Part shown: positions 23,650 to 35,708 of the stretch, in pieces | How the letters are laid out: each line of letters starts with the position of its first letter | Numbering within the stretch: the first letter of the stretch is position 1 | Made by a program: the position numbers and the translations under genes | Source of the DNA: Aquatica leii | Lineage: Eukaryota; Arthropoda; Insecta; Coleoptera; Lampyridae | Assembly: GCA_035610365.1 (NCBI GenBank) | Contig: CM069435.1 | Location: 69,313,389 to 69,377,388 of the forward strand | Length of the DNA: 64,000 nt | Reading direction: 5' to 3' | Notes under the pieces: model-generated | Told to the model about the DNA's origin: nothing | Seen by the model: the letters and a program-made list of their open reading frames with translations, nothing else | Databases searched by the model: none

Positions 23650-24108
23650 GTTAATGTAGCTACGTAATAGCGAGAAAAGCTCTTGAGTGTTTAAAGTCAA
23701 TTATTATATTAGATCGAGTATGCGACAGGTGGAAAAATCATTTAAAAAATCTTGAAATTCAGTTAGAATTGAAAAAAAAACGATGCATAACGCACCCACA
23801 TGCAACGCTCGACAGTGCAACCGCGCGTCGCATTGACGTCCGTTATGCTAGTAGAAAGTAGTAAAAATCCACATAAAAATACGTTAAGCGTTGAAAGTCA
23901 ATTACTATATTAAGAGTACGCGACAAGTGGAAAAGTCATTTAAAAATTTTGAAATTCAGTTAAATTAAAAATAAGCAATGTTAATGTCAAATTTGACAGG
24001 TTTAGTAATAAATGTAGTACCAACATTATGTTTCTGGTGATTTAATTTTTTTTCCCAAAAAAATGTCATTTTACAAAAAGCAACACCAAAAATAATGTAC
24101 CCTTCGTA
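23650..24108 (-). repeat. dispersed MITE-like repeat, copy B
   Basis: Inverted relative to copy A at 4198-4591. It contains the same kind of 64-bp GC-rich block (23785-23848, GCATAACG...CGTTATGC), here placed between two tandem copies of an AT-rich module. The module begins GTCAATTA.TATATTA and includes GTATGCGACAGGTGGAAAA at 23718-23736 and GTACGCGACAAGTGGAAAA at 23916-23934. It then continues through GTCAAATTTGACA (about 23986) and TAGTACCAACATTATGTTTC (about 24014). No ORF. The equal 64-bp size of the GC block in both copies suggests that the block itself may be a separate small element. Confidence 0.65.
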
Positions 24109-26025
24109 ATTTATTCAATCTGTCAGATTATCTGTCGTTTAATAGTTCACATTTTAATAAGTAAAACACCCTTCTCGTTTAAATTATGTTAAAAAAATTC
24201 ATTATTTTGTAAGCAGAAGTAGCTTAGTTTTTCTTAAAAATCCCATATCTGCATTTTGTTTTTTTTTGTAACATATTACAATTTAACTTTTAATGCTTTA
24301 AAAAATTGCAATATCTCTTAATGTTTTTTCCAAAAGTCTTCTTTTTAATTTTAAGAATCTATATGTTGTTCTAAATGCTTCTGATCTTTTTATTAAAAAA
24401 AATTTCTTTTCCTTGTTCATCTATTCCTGTTTCATCTATTGTAAATAACCTCTTTCAAATAAACTAATATTGAGATATTCACACGGAAACTCGTTGCGTA
24501 AAAACAATAATTTTTTTAAGTTTTAAATTTATGTGTTTGTGTGGCTTGTAGAGTGTTACTAATATAGTGAATTAACTGAAACGGCAAACTACAAAACCTA
24601 GAAAAATGCCAAAAGCGGATGGATATCTGCTTTGAATTAACCTTTTGGGCGTGTTTAGCTTTGTGTGGCATCAGCAATAAACATGTTTAATTTTCTGAAA
24701 TACTATTAAAGCTCAAAATTGTGAAACAAAACTGAATTTTATTGAATATATCAAACCACAAACAAAAATATATAACACAAAGTATGAATATCTTAGTTTC
24801 ATTTTATTTTTATTATTTTCAAGAAAACAAACCCGGTTTTGGATTGTTTTATTTATTGATCACTTCACATTCTTTAGCGGCATTTTAACACAATTCTTTA
24901 TTGTAATTTTAATGTTATTTGACGTTTTTGAATTAATCTTTTTCTTAAGTACTTGTGAAGTACAAATCTACGTGAGTTCATTTAGGTCTATTATTGGTGT
25001 CATGAATTAAGATTATATTATAATTTATTGATTCCGTCAGTCATAAATACTTCGTTTCTGTCGTACAGATTTATATTGTAATTCAAAATTGCGTTAATTC
25101 CAAAAAAACGCTGTTTATTTTAGATTCAGTTAAATTATCAAATTTTTTCTGACTCCGTTGAGAACTTTCTTTTTCTTGCGGACTCATTGAACGTCATGCT
25201 TTCTAATTGCATCGTTGTTCAGTTCATTTGTTTCACGGATATCCTTCTTGAAAGATTTTGCGTCACGACTTTGAGTATTCAGTAAGGAAATCAGGTATAA
25301 ATCTAAGAAAATTTTTTTGGAACGTAAGTTCTTGATTAGATTCTACAATAAAATAAGCTAATAACACAAGCCCTTTTTAGAAATAACGTAGTGTAAAGTG
25401 GTGCAATATAAATTTGTAAAACTTTATCTCAGAAGTGAACCTTCCGTTTGTTATTACAATAACAGTTTTCGTTCGTTCATCAAGTTCAAGTTTTCCCGTT
25501 TAATTATGTGTGGAATTTTGTCTCATTTAATACGTTCATCGCTTTCAAAGCGAATTCTTCATTCATAGTACTACTTTAATTTTAAGGCACGTCGCTCGCT
25601 CGCCTACTTCATGTATTCCGGCCACAACCCCGAGTTCTGAACGCCGTTCTGTTTCCCGGTTCTAAGTTCACTCACAGCTATCATCAGAAGGCAAAACTAA
25701 TCAAAGTATTTATAAAAACATTTTGTTGCAAACATTTTATTGCAATTAATATCGTGGTAAGTGTAAACTAAAGACTTTTAACTTCTCAAAGTCAATTTAT
25801 ATTTAACTTTATATCTATGCAATTTCGTCAAACAAATGGAACATGAATCTTGTGATTTATCCGTTGTTTGTAAATCATTAGTCCGTCAAAACTAAACTAT
25901 TGATGATTTAATTATACTAATCCATATTTAAGAATTGCAAAATTTATCAATACTCTAACAATGTTTTATTGAATTATTATTAAGTATTTTATATTATTTA
26001 CTTCTTGCAAAGCCTTAAATCAAAT
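24109..26025. other. AT-rich DNA without recognised gene
   Basis: No supported gene. A modestly GC-richer patch at about 25585-25690 is unexplained. Confidence 0.45.
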
Positions 26026-26485
26026 CAAAATAGTTTTAAATAAAACTGCGAGATAAAACCACAACGTAAAAAGCATTGGGGTTAAAGCAATATCAATGCT
26101 CGTTTGAGGCTCATCAATAGTACACTCCAATGTATTCCCACAATCGACATACCTTTATATTCAAGTATGATAGAGGTAACCATTAGCAAAGTTTAATTGC
26201 ACAGCTATCTCGTAGTATAAGTTAATATGTATAAAAGATAACTGTAAACTAACTTTGTCAATGGTTAGCCTTATAATACTTGAATATAAAACTATAAAGT
26301 TTGTCGATGCAATTATGGGAATACATTAGAGTGTGTCTACTACTGTTGATATTCCCAAAAAGGCAAACCGGTCGTCCAGTAGTTCACTCTAATGGCATTT
26401 GCACAATTTCATTATTATTACTTTAACCCCAATGTCTTTCACGTTTTAGTTTTATCCTGCAGTTTTATGTAAAACTATTTTAAAT
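26026..26485. repeat. fold-back element (long imperfect palindrome)
   Basis: About 460 bp that fold on themselves. The left outer arm AAAATAGTTTTAAATAAAAC pairs with the right outer end near 26458-26480. GGGGTTAAAG near 26088 pairs with CTTTAACCCC near 26422. TCCAATGTATTCCCA near 26127 pairs with TGGGAATACATTAGA near 26317. TTCAAGTAT near 26160 pairs with ATACTTGAA near 26276. Inner GGTAACCATTAGCAAAGTT pairs with AACTTTGTCAATGGTTA. The centre is near 26220. The right arm has extra sequence (about 26337-26400). No ORF; a fold-back MITE. Confidence 0.75.
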
Positions 26486-26857
26486 TGGGCGGCTGTAAAA
26501 TCAACTTACAACGTTTATCGCAGTTATAGCTATCTACAGGTTGTTGTTTAGATATGTACCACCATGTTAATGTGTAATCAAATTCATATTATTGGGGTCA
26601 CCAATAACAGCCTTCCGAATACTTGATCACCTGAAAGAAAACTATGGCCGCAAACTGAAAAGTGTAAAAGAATCTCGGACAGCAGAAACAGTGCTTCTCT
26701 GCGTAGCTAGTAAGCTAACGTATGTACTACTACTAGTAAAAAGTGTTAGAGGTTTTGATCTCAGATATACACACCAAAAAGCATAAAAACTGATCTGCCT
26801 CAAATAAAAAGCATCTTGTATTGGAGATTTTAGTAATTGGTGAACAGAATGACAGTC
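26486..26857. other. short unassigned stretch
   Basis: A 64-codon open frame at 26592-26786 (plus) has moderately balanced composition but no domain I recognise. Otherwise nothing. Confidence 0.35.
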
Positions 26858-28365
26858 CCCAAGTAGCAAAAATCAGTTACAAAACGGTTGTAAAACTCTC
26901 TTGCAACTATGGTTTCAGTAAGGTATTTAGTTACAGAATAGTTGCTGAGTCTTTCCTGACACGTTGTGAATACCGGATTTGGTCAGTTGCAAGGCAACTG
27001 CAGTAATATTATAACCGTTTTGCAACGTGTCTGAAACCGTTGCAATTACTACTTTGTAACTGTTTTGCAGCGTTGCTATAACGGTTTTTTACAAATCATG
27101 TTTACCTATTCTGAATCGTTTCTGTAATGGTTTATCATCACGGTTTTGTAATTGATTTGTAACATTGTAGTTACCGTTTACAGCAACTGCTATGTAACTG
27201 TTTTGAAAACATGCTTATTACCATTATTTGAAATTCTTTATAACCGCTTTGTTAAGCAACTTATCCAAGATTTTAGTTACTAACTGCATCATAAAGATTA
27301 AAACAAAAGTAGATATAAAAATATATTAATAAAAAGATACAGATATATAAAAAGTTATAAGAAATGTACATTATTTAAATTTTTATAGTTTCTTATAGAA
27401 CTAAATTCAAACAAAAAAGATATAATAAAAGAATTTTTACATCTGTTGCAGGTAGGTACCAGTAAACAGGTTTTTACTGCAAATTTTCAAGAAAAGCGGA
27501 TTATGTCTATTATTTATAAATTTTGTAAATAGTAAATGCATAAATTTTGTTAAGAGAAAAATGTCTTTGTGTTGAAAGATCATGGCGGATTAAGATATCC
27601 CTCACATGTTATAGTTTAATGCGTCTACGTAATTCTTAGTTAAATATTTGTATTAGGCTAAAAATGCACATGTGCAATTATAATCGGTTCAATGATCATA
27701 ATCTCGACTGGTTTTTTAAAGATTATAGGTGTTCGCAATGGCTATCTAATTTACACGTTCTGATCACCGTGTGTAATATTGTAATGTCCTTGCAATCAAA
27801 TTCTATTTTATCCTAGAAGAAAATAAAATCAATTTAAAATTTGCTTACTTATAATTGGCAACTAATTCTTCAACGTTGATTAAATTAGAAACAGTAGTTT
27901 AAATGCACGATTAAAATTATAGTAATATAATATACCAATAATTGTACTTACGTGGTTTTGAATTAGAAACACTTTCGGTACTGTTTATTGGATAATGATA
28001 ATGGACTATGTGTCTTATAAAAATCTCGTGAAATGCACTTCTTCTGTTGCTGTTTGAACGTATAGATTAACACTGTAGTGTAGTTTTAGAAATTCACACT
28101 TGTAACCATAGTTTCAAGACTGTTACACTCGAAACCGAAATGAAGGTTTTAATGCCACTAAATTGACACTGTAGTTACATAAGGGTTTAAGAAAAACTTA
28201 GTTATAACCATAGTTGTAAAATGGTTATTTCTGTAATAGATTTGAAACCTCAGTAAATTACGAAAGTTGCTGCTACGTTGCTGCAACGGTTTATTTACCA
28301 TGGTGCTAATGTTACTAATTTGCAACTGGTTACAACGTAACCACGGTTACAAAATGTTGCTTGGG
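26858..28365. mobile_element. non-autonomous DNA element with CCCAAG ends and subterminal repeats
   Basis: About 1.5 kb beginning CCCAAGTAGCAAAA and ending, in inverted form, GTTGCTTGGG. Both subterminal zones (26870-27260 and 28080-28365) are packed with degenerate copies of a 15-20 bp motif around GTAACGGTTTTGCAACG in both orientations (for example TTACAAAACGGTTGTAA, ATAACCGTTTTGCAACG, TGTAACTGTTTTGCAGCG, GGTTACAACGTAACCACGG). The AT-rich interior (27260-28060) has no transposase. Dense subterminal motif arrays usually serve as transposase-binding sites. The superfamily cannot be told: I could not define a target duplication. Confidence 0.65.
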
Positions 28366-28863
28366 TCTTTAAAGCAAGTCCCTACTTCACAATTTATAAA
28401 ATTAATTGTAGCTTAATTTATGAATACATAAATCAGTCAACACCTTTTGGAATGATCACAAACATAAAAATTGTTACTAAAATACGTGTTACTTTGAACG
28501 AACCCTTTGCAGTTTTGAACAGATTTGACATTACAAATGCGTTAAAATAAGAATTTACAACAGTCCCATACAAAACGCATATAATACCTGATGCGAGACT
28601 GTTTTGAAAAAAAACGCTCCTCAAATGTTGGTAATCTTTTTTCCACATTTAACAATAATTTTTATTCAGTATTCTGAATTAGCTGTAACACTTCGCTTCT
28701 TGACGAGTGCATTTTTTTTTAAATATTTTTGTGTATATTGTATATATTTAAAATTTTAGCAATATAAACAATCTAAAAAATTTTAAGACGGCGTAGATAA
28801 ACTAAAGTAAAAGAATCACACACAATCTTTTCCAAATTCTGGGAATTCATTATTTCAAATTTG
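28366..28863. other. AT-rich DNA, nothing recognised
   Basis: Contains a 71-codon minus-strand frame (28433-28648) without recognisable domain; no other structure seen. Confidence 0.4.
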
Positions 28864-28871
28864 GTGCTTAC

Positions 28872-30090
28872 CAGTGGCTGCTCGTGAGGTCGGGCTTAAA
28901 GTGGACTACATTTTCTAAATGGATGTAGGTAGTGTAAACGTTATCAGATATCATTATGGCACTATGTAGGTAGCTACCAAAATGTTTTAAAGTTTTATCG
29001 GCGCCATCGGAATAAAACAATAAACATAGGAAACAAAATCAGACATTTTTCGTATCACATTCACATACCCACTTCGGTGCTTCTCAATTCGTTGTATGCT
29101 GTGTTCAGCGATGATTCTTTATGACGCTGATCGATTTCAATTATTCATAAAATAATCAAACTTACATCAGCTTGAAATTCTCTTGAACGATGTGCATTTT
29201 CAAGGTTTTCAGTGACTCTAACGACTATTATTAACATCACTAAAAAGAGAAAAATATTTATTTTAAACAAATAGAACTGACTTCAAAAAAATGCATCAAA
29301 TAAAATGTACTATAAAGTAAAAAATGATTATTTAATTTATTTACAATTAAACGAGATTTTTATTTACATCGCATCATTTTTAAAGTTGATACAAAATACA
29401 TTCGAGTTAAATCTATGACAACTGCCAAATGTAATGTTAAGAATTAAATCTTATCCTATGTCAATGTTATAAATGATACCTTCAAAAAATAATTTTATGT
29501 AAATAAACATTTTGTCGTTTAATTGTAACTAAATTAAATTATTTTTTACTTTTTAGTTCATTTTTTGAAATCAATTCTTACTGTTTGTCAATTTTTTTTA
29601 TTAAAAACTGCAGTACAAAAATTTTATCTACTTGATTTAGTTCCAATTTTAGAGTAGATTTTCCAAGAGATTGTATTTCTTCTAACTACAGTCTTACAAA
29701 TTTATTTTTAAAATAGATTTAAGACAATTTTTTTCATCTTTCTAAAATTACGTCCGACAAGTATACCGTTACACTTAGAACACGTCGTACACATTCTTCC
29801 GATGAATCACTACTGAACCGCGGGCTATAACAACGTGGGCACATTCGCACGTGAAATAAAGCAAATGCTCTAATAATTCTAGCCCGAACATAAAGAAATA
29901 CCTATTTAATTTACATTGTTTTGAACGACGACTATACTAAATTAATGTTTTAAAGTAATAAAAAGTAGATGATACCTATATACTATAAATGTTTAAATAT
30001 TTTAATTCATAATAATTTGTAACGTTTTTTTGTTTTCATGAATATATGAAAGACTCGCACCTTCAAATCCTTATGGACCAACCGCCACTG
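28872..30090. mobile_element. non-autonomous hAT element with 8-bp TSD
   Basis: The left end CAGTGGCTGCTCGTGAGG and the right end CCTTATGGACCAACCGCCACTG form imperfect terminal inverted repeats of the hAT CAGTGGCGG type. The element is flanked by exact 8-bp direct repeats GTGCTTAC at 28864-28871 and 30091-30098, the duplication length produced by hAT transposases. 1219 bp inside; no transposase is readable, so it depends on another copy. A GC-richer patch near 29750-29890 is unexplained internal sequence. Confidence 0.85.
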
Positions 30091-30098
30091 GTGCTTAC

Positions 30099-31252
30099 TA
30101 TAAAAAAAACTATAAAATAAAATAACTTTGAGAAAATGGTGTTAAATTATCATCTCAAAATTCTTGCATCTCATTATCTCATGTTAATTTAAAAACTTGT
30201 AATTATTGTCAGTTAGTTTTAATGCTTCTGGCACTGTTGTCGCCTTTGTGCAATATGTATATTATAATTAGTTTGCGCACTTATAATTAAAATTAATTGC
30301 ATAGTTAACATTGGTAGTTAGGAGCCCTGTACTACAACATCACTGGTAAGATTACTTTTTCTGCAAAAATTACATTTTCATTTTTGATATTCTATTATAC
30401 ATTATCTGTTTTATGTTAACTCAGAATGGTGATCAATGCAACACAAGCTGTATGAGCAAGATCTAGAAAAATGTGAACATTAGCAACTTGTATAACTTTT
30501 TTTTGTATTTATGGTCCTATTAAGCCAAACAAACAACATCTAATAAATTTATTAATTCCAAATACGTAGTTATACTGCACAAAAGACAACACCAACACTT
30601 TTAAAAACTCCAATGCAAGCGACAAAACAAACGTCGTGAAATTGAAACGACATAATAACATTTAAAAAATAAAAATAAACTGTTTAGAATCTTTATTAAA
30701 ATAACAACTTCTTTCAAAGAAGAACTTCCAGCACGAAATCTAAGACATTACATTCCATAATGTGTGAATTAATCACGCTGGTATAAGTAACGCAATAATT
30801 AAAAAGTATCGTTACCTATAACTAAAGACCGGATGTTTAGGAAAAATGCATATTTTGCCCTTTAATGCCAATTTTGTCAAAAACATGTTAATGAATGTAA
30901 GAATTAATTTTAAAAATAGCTGAATTCATAAAATGTTTAGAAATACAATTATGTTTTAAATGCAATTGCAATTACCAGGGTCGGTAAGTTCTATGTAGGT
31001 AATTTACCTGTAGAGTCTTAGAAAATTCCATTAACCCAAACCTGGATTAACAAAGTAGTAATCCCTATTTCAAAATGTACAATGATATCTATATTCTATT
31101 CAAAGCAACAATTATATAATTTAAATCTATTCATTGTTTTAATCCGTCTTAGGAATGATGAGTTCATGACATTTTCACGACAATGCAGGTAAATTTCACT
31201 GACTCCCTTACAACGCACTGATACATTAATTGCGGATAATTTAAAAAAATAC
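30099..31252. other. AT-rich DNA, nothing recognised
   Basis: No coding sequence or repeat pair supported. Confidence 0.45.
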
Positions 31253-31255
31253 TTA

Positions 31256-31416
31256 GGCCCGGTTGCATAAAGCATTGTTAACTTTAACGATGTAGTTAAC
31301 TACGTCATCATGTCGTTACGCGTCGTCATTGGTACAAAATTAATTGTTTTCCTGACATTTTCAAATTAATACCTACGATTTACAACATAATTAACTTTGC
31401 TTTATACTACCGGACC
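31256..31416. repeat. PIF/Harbinger-type MITE with TTA TSD
   Basis: 161 bp with inverted ends: left GGCCCGGTTGCATAAAGC, right GCTTTATACTACCGGACC. It is flanked by TTA at 31253-31255 and 31417-31419, the 3-bp TWA-type duplication made by PIF/Harbinger transposases. The body includes TAACTACGTCATCATGTCG near 31294 and is non-coding. Ends of the form GGCCCGGTTGCA are frequent in insect MITEs. Confidence 0.85.
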
Positions 31417-31419
31417 TTA

Positions 31420-34173
31420 GTAGTAAGTTGCAACATGGCATTATTTAAAAAAATATTTATTTTGTATTTTTTAATAATAACTACCTAATTGTTTTAAAAA
31501 TGATTATTTTGTATTTTTTAATTTGTATGCATTTTATAATAAAATTAAAAAAACATTTTTTTTTATTAATAAATAATTAAATGCAAAACATCTATCGTAA
31601 TATGCTTAACTTAATTTAAAAAAATTGTTACTTCTAAAAAGAAATCCTCTCATATCATTAATAAAATTTTATAATGTAATTTTAGAAAAATGTGTAAATT
31701 TAGAGTTAACAACATTATTATTATATATTAGAAATTGTAAGAAAAAGTTTAATGTACCAAATAACGTGGTTAGACAAGCAAAAAAACTCCTAAAAAAATT
31801 TTACGATTTGAATGTTTATTAAAACGCGCGTTGCGTTCAAATAAAAAATATTAAAATAGCTAAAAATTCTGTAGATCAAGTCGTTTTTATGTAACAAAAT
31901 ATAAAAATATTAACATTACAATAAGATTTACTCAAAACCAGTAAAGTATATGATATTACGTTTTATTATAGCAACAAAAATTTTGAAATTGCGGCAATTG
32001 TTATTGAAATCATTTTTTACAAAACCACAAAATATATAATTTTTAAATAAACATTCGACAATTAAACAGTAATAACTTTTACACACTGAAAAAAAAGTAA
32101 GCCAGATTTTTCTTAATAAAATTAATAGCTTGTCAATTTAAAACTAATACTTCAAATAATTTAATTAAATAAATCACTTATTAACAAAATCACTACAGAC
32201 AGTTTCTTTAATAAGATTTATTTCAAAGATATAACAAATTGACTTTGTAGCTAAAATAATAAAACAAACTTTCTTACGTCCCAGCAAAGAACATTTATTT
32301 TTTTAAAAATACCAGCACATTTTTTAAGGCTAAATTTTTAGGTTTTAATATATTAACATAAAACGCAAGTTTATTAATATTATTAGATAAATAATTTTAC
32401 ACAGTTTACCGAGTTTAAGTGTATTTTAATTCCAATTGTTTATAATTATAAAAAGGCAATTCATCTACCCAATAACGAAGTACTCTGTTCGACAGTTGAT
32501 TATTACCGCTTTAAAAAATACTCGAATAAGAACGTTGCACGTTTCCAAAGCAGCCCATAATTAAAAGCAACATTAATTAAATCGGGTGTTAGCAGTAAAT
32601 ACATCTCGATTCTTCGTTAAATTTAACTAACATTGAAACTAATTAAATTACTAATAAAATGTACTGGAAATATACAAAACATCAAAAAAAAATTAAATAA
32701 ACAATAGTCAAAATTAATTAGCGTTGAAAACATTTGTGCCAGGCATTTCTTTTATGAAAACGCATGCATTAGAGTAACGTCGGTAAATCTTACTCAAGAA
32801 AAAGGATTCGTAATTAATTATACCTCCTATAATTTATTTTGGATGTTTACTAGAAACTTACGTATACGTTGCAAGATAATAATAAAACAACCAGTTCACT
32901 AGTTTTGTAAAATGGAAACAAGAGAATACATACATTAAGATTGTAACTGCATTATTTATCTTCTTAGTAATTAATTAGGCGGACTTTCTTGTTCCGTTAT
33001 TTAAAACTTGTCTAAATAAGCCGTGTATTATAGTTAGAGAACGTTAGTTTGATTTTGTATATATATCTATAATAAATCAACTAATAATAATAGTGTAGTA
33101 TTCACTTTTTTTTCGCTTTTAAAGCTGATATTTTTTAAAGCATTTCGTGCTTCTTCAGCTTATTGTATGTTGTGCCTGAATCAACGTTCAAAAACAAACA
33201 TTTATTTTAAACAACTTAATAAGAATAAGATGCAATAACAGAAACTTGTACAAACACTATGGCATTTATTTTAAAACACGTAGAAAAAAATAACTTTATT
33301 CAATGGCAATATAATATAGGTCCTATGAGAACAAAAGTAACAAATAACAGGTATGTCTCTGAAAAAAAGAATTAAAAATATAAAACCAAATAAAAGTCGT
33401 TTAAAAACTACACCAAAACGGAAAACTAATTAGTGAAAAACTGAAGTGGTAAAACTGCTGCAATTTAAATGACAGTTGTGTGTAGCACCAAACACTATAA
33501 TTTTATCGAATTTCATAGTACATTCCTAATTTTCAAACTGAAAAACAGAACAATATATAACAAAGTAAGAAACAATTAATTTGGTGTAAAGAAAAGACTA
33601 AAAAAAACTAATAGTGTGCCGCATTCTTAGGTTATTGGCTATACTCAGTTTTGCTTCGCAATGAAATTAATTCTCGACGAACCTGTTTTGAAAAAGAGTA
33701 ATTAATTGTAATTTAAATACGTTCGAACATTTAACACGGAAAATTTTTCATTCAACGCTACAAGGAAACTACTTCTTGAGTTTTTAGTCTTATTTTAGAA
33801 ACATGCTGCATATGCATACTTACTTATTCGTTAACAATTTGGAAATTCCCTAGAAATCAAAAATTAAACATTTAAGACTAATTTTGAAGAAACGTGTTTC
33901 GTTCCAACAACCAATTTCGAAAATTATCAAGTTATATGCTATTTGGAAAAAATAGCTCTATAGACTTGTAAATTCATTTATTAATATATTCGATTCAGTA
34001 CTTAACATAAACTTTTTTAAAATTTTCCAAATTGACATTGTGTAACAAATAGTTACACAATAATGACATTTGGAAAAATTTAATTCTGTTTAAACTAAGA
34101 AAGTCTAATAGCGTAAGAATTTAAAGTGTGAAAAACGTCGTTTATATTTCATATGTTCGTTTTGCATTCTTAC
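31420..34173. other. AT-rich DNA without recognised gene
   Basis: Long very AT-rich tract. The 65-codon frame 31625-31822 is lysine/leucine/isoleucine-rich from base composition and shows no domain. On the minus strand near 33125-33165, CTGAAGAAGCACGAAATGC faintly resembles Penelope 3' ends; not enough to call. Confidence 0.45.
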
Positions 34174-34504
34174 TACAGTGCGCACCGCTTAATAGAATCA
34201 CGTTGGAACTTGATAACAATAAGAGAATGATAACATTATTCAAAATTCAGAAAAAAAACAAATGTTTATATATTAGAAAGCAGTAAATACATACACAATG
34301 TATGTGATTAACAGGTTGTTAATTTAAAAAGTGAAATTTTTATAAAACGTTTCAAAAATCAAAATTTTGAGCCACCCGTAGCTTAATAATTTGTTCAAAT
34401 CGGTAATAAAAATAAATAAAAAATAATGTTATGATGCTTAATTCACTGTTCTAAGAACTACACAATACTTCTTAGAAATTCTCTGACGCTAAAAATAAAT
34501 ATAA

Positions 34505-34669
34505 AAATAATAGTTTAAAAAAAAACTAAAAAAACACGCTTTTATAAATAACCGAACTAAAAAAAAGAAAATAATTTATAATTACAAACAAAATTATTAA
34601 ATTCAGAGCAATAATATATAATTATAAACAAAATCACTAAATTCAGAGTTAAAAGCGTGGGGTGCATCT
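34505..34669 (-). repeat. 165-bp inverted repeat, left copy
   Basis: Reverse complement of 38925-39089 over 165 bp without gaps and with about three mismatches. It ends at GGTGCATCT, immediately before the 5' region of the LINE. The repeat includes, in inverted form, TATTTATAAAAGCGTGT, which looks like a TATA-box unit. Confidence 0.92.
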
Positions 34670-34712
34670 GGATACACGGTAGTCTTTCGCGCCAAGTATC
34701 TGTTATTAAAGT

Positions 34713-35708
34713 ATGGCGGACGATGCACTTGTATCGGACGTTTGCTCGAAAAATTTATGTGCAGTTTGTGGTAAAAATACAACAAAAACACGTGTAAAAT
34801 GTATAAAGTGTGGAAGTTACCATCATGATAGTTGTGCTAACTAACAAAAACTAATGCAGCAAATTTATACCGAAAGCATCTATTGTTGCGAACCGGAAAT
34901 AAACGATAATATTGTACAAGGTAACGAAATTCTTGAATCGAATACGAAATTAAAGGAAACAGATTACCTTAAAGCAATTATTAAGGATAAAAATCAGTTT
35001 ATTGCAGTATTATATGACAAAGTTAAGCTATTAGAAGAAAAATTGTACTTAATAGAAAGATTCCAGACTGCACATAAACTTATAGAAATAAAAACAACCG
35101 ATAAAGAAGCTGCAAGGGACATTAATGGTAAAACTGATTTAGTCAATCAAGAAAATAATAATTCTTTTAAAAGAAAAGTAAACATCAAAACCGTTGGAAA
35201 AAGTGATTCCAAAATCGAAGTTACTCAACCCGAGAAATTGACGTTCTCCGATGTTATAAACAAGCCGGGACCTTTAAATTCATTATCACAAAACGCAAGC
35301 ATTGTGAATGTAAAAGACGACAAATTGCAAAATGCAAACAATCACGATTGGAAAATTATCGCATCTAAACGAAAACGCAGGCCTTCTCCAATCAGAGGCA
35401 TAAACGAATCTGTGGTTGGCATTAAAGGAGTACCAAAACTTGATTATTTGTATGTTAGCCGATTGCAACCAGATCTCGATGAAAAAACATTAAACAAATA
35501 CTTATACAATCACGACTTACAAAACATCCAGTGTAAAAAAATGGTCTCCAAGTATCCAGATCTCTACAGTAGCTTTAAGATAACAGTTGAATCAAATAAA
35601 ATTGAGGTGCTTAAAAACTGTAACATCTGGCCGACAGGAGTCGTAATTGGAAAGTTTTTTCCCCATCTCGAAAAGAAGAAAGATCGGGAGAAATTTGTGG
35701 TAAATTAA
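34713..35708 (+). pseudogene. LINE ORF1 protein (PHD-like finger, coiled coil, RRM-like end)
   Basis: First ORF of a jockey/CR1-superfamily retrotransposon, encoding the RNA-binding partner of the reverse transcriptase. Translation from ATG 34713 gives a Cys/His finger (CAVC at residues 16-19, CIKC at 30-33, HH.SC at 37-41), PHD-like as in CR1-type ORF1 proteins. A TAA at 34842-34844 (codon 44) then interrupts the frame. It resumes in phase at ATG 34854 for 284 codons to TAA 35706-35708. A heptad-like stretch (LKAIIKDKNQFIAVLYDKV, then LLEEKLYLIE) suggests a trimerising coiled coil. The C-terminal part has LDYLYVSRLQPDLDEKTLNK, an RRM/transposase-22-like fold. One point nonsense mutation is the only visible lesion. 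ORF2 follows almost directly, as usual for this group. Confidence 0.82.

Noticed and set aside
26592-26869. Overlapping 64- and 75-codon ORFs on both strands
   Set aside because: Neither shows a domain, and both lie in a short unassigned gap between two MITEs.
26870-28360. CRISPR-like or satellite repeats
   Set aside because: The motif copies are degenerate, irregularly spaced and in both orientations; the surrounding genome is eukaryotic and the ends are inverted repeats of a DNA element.
31625-31822. 65-codon Lys/Leu-rich ORF
   Set aside because: Composition is what AT-rich DNA gives by chance; no start context, no domain.
33100-33200. Penelope-like 3' end on the minus strand
   Set aside because: Only a CTGAAGAAGCACGAAATGC-like string; no stem, no adjacent coding remnant.
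34854-35708. Host gene with coiled coil
   Set aside because: The in-frame upstream Cys/His finger, the directly following endonuclease/RT ORF and the (TAT)n tail show that it is LINE ORF1.
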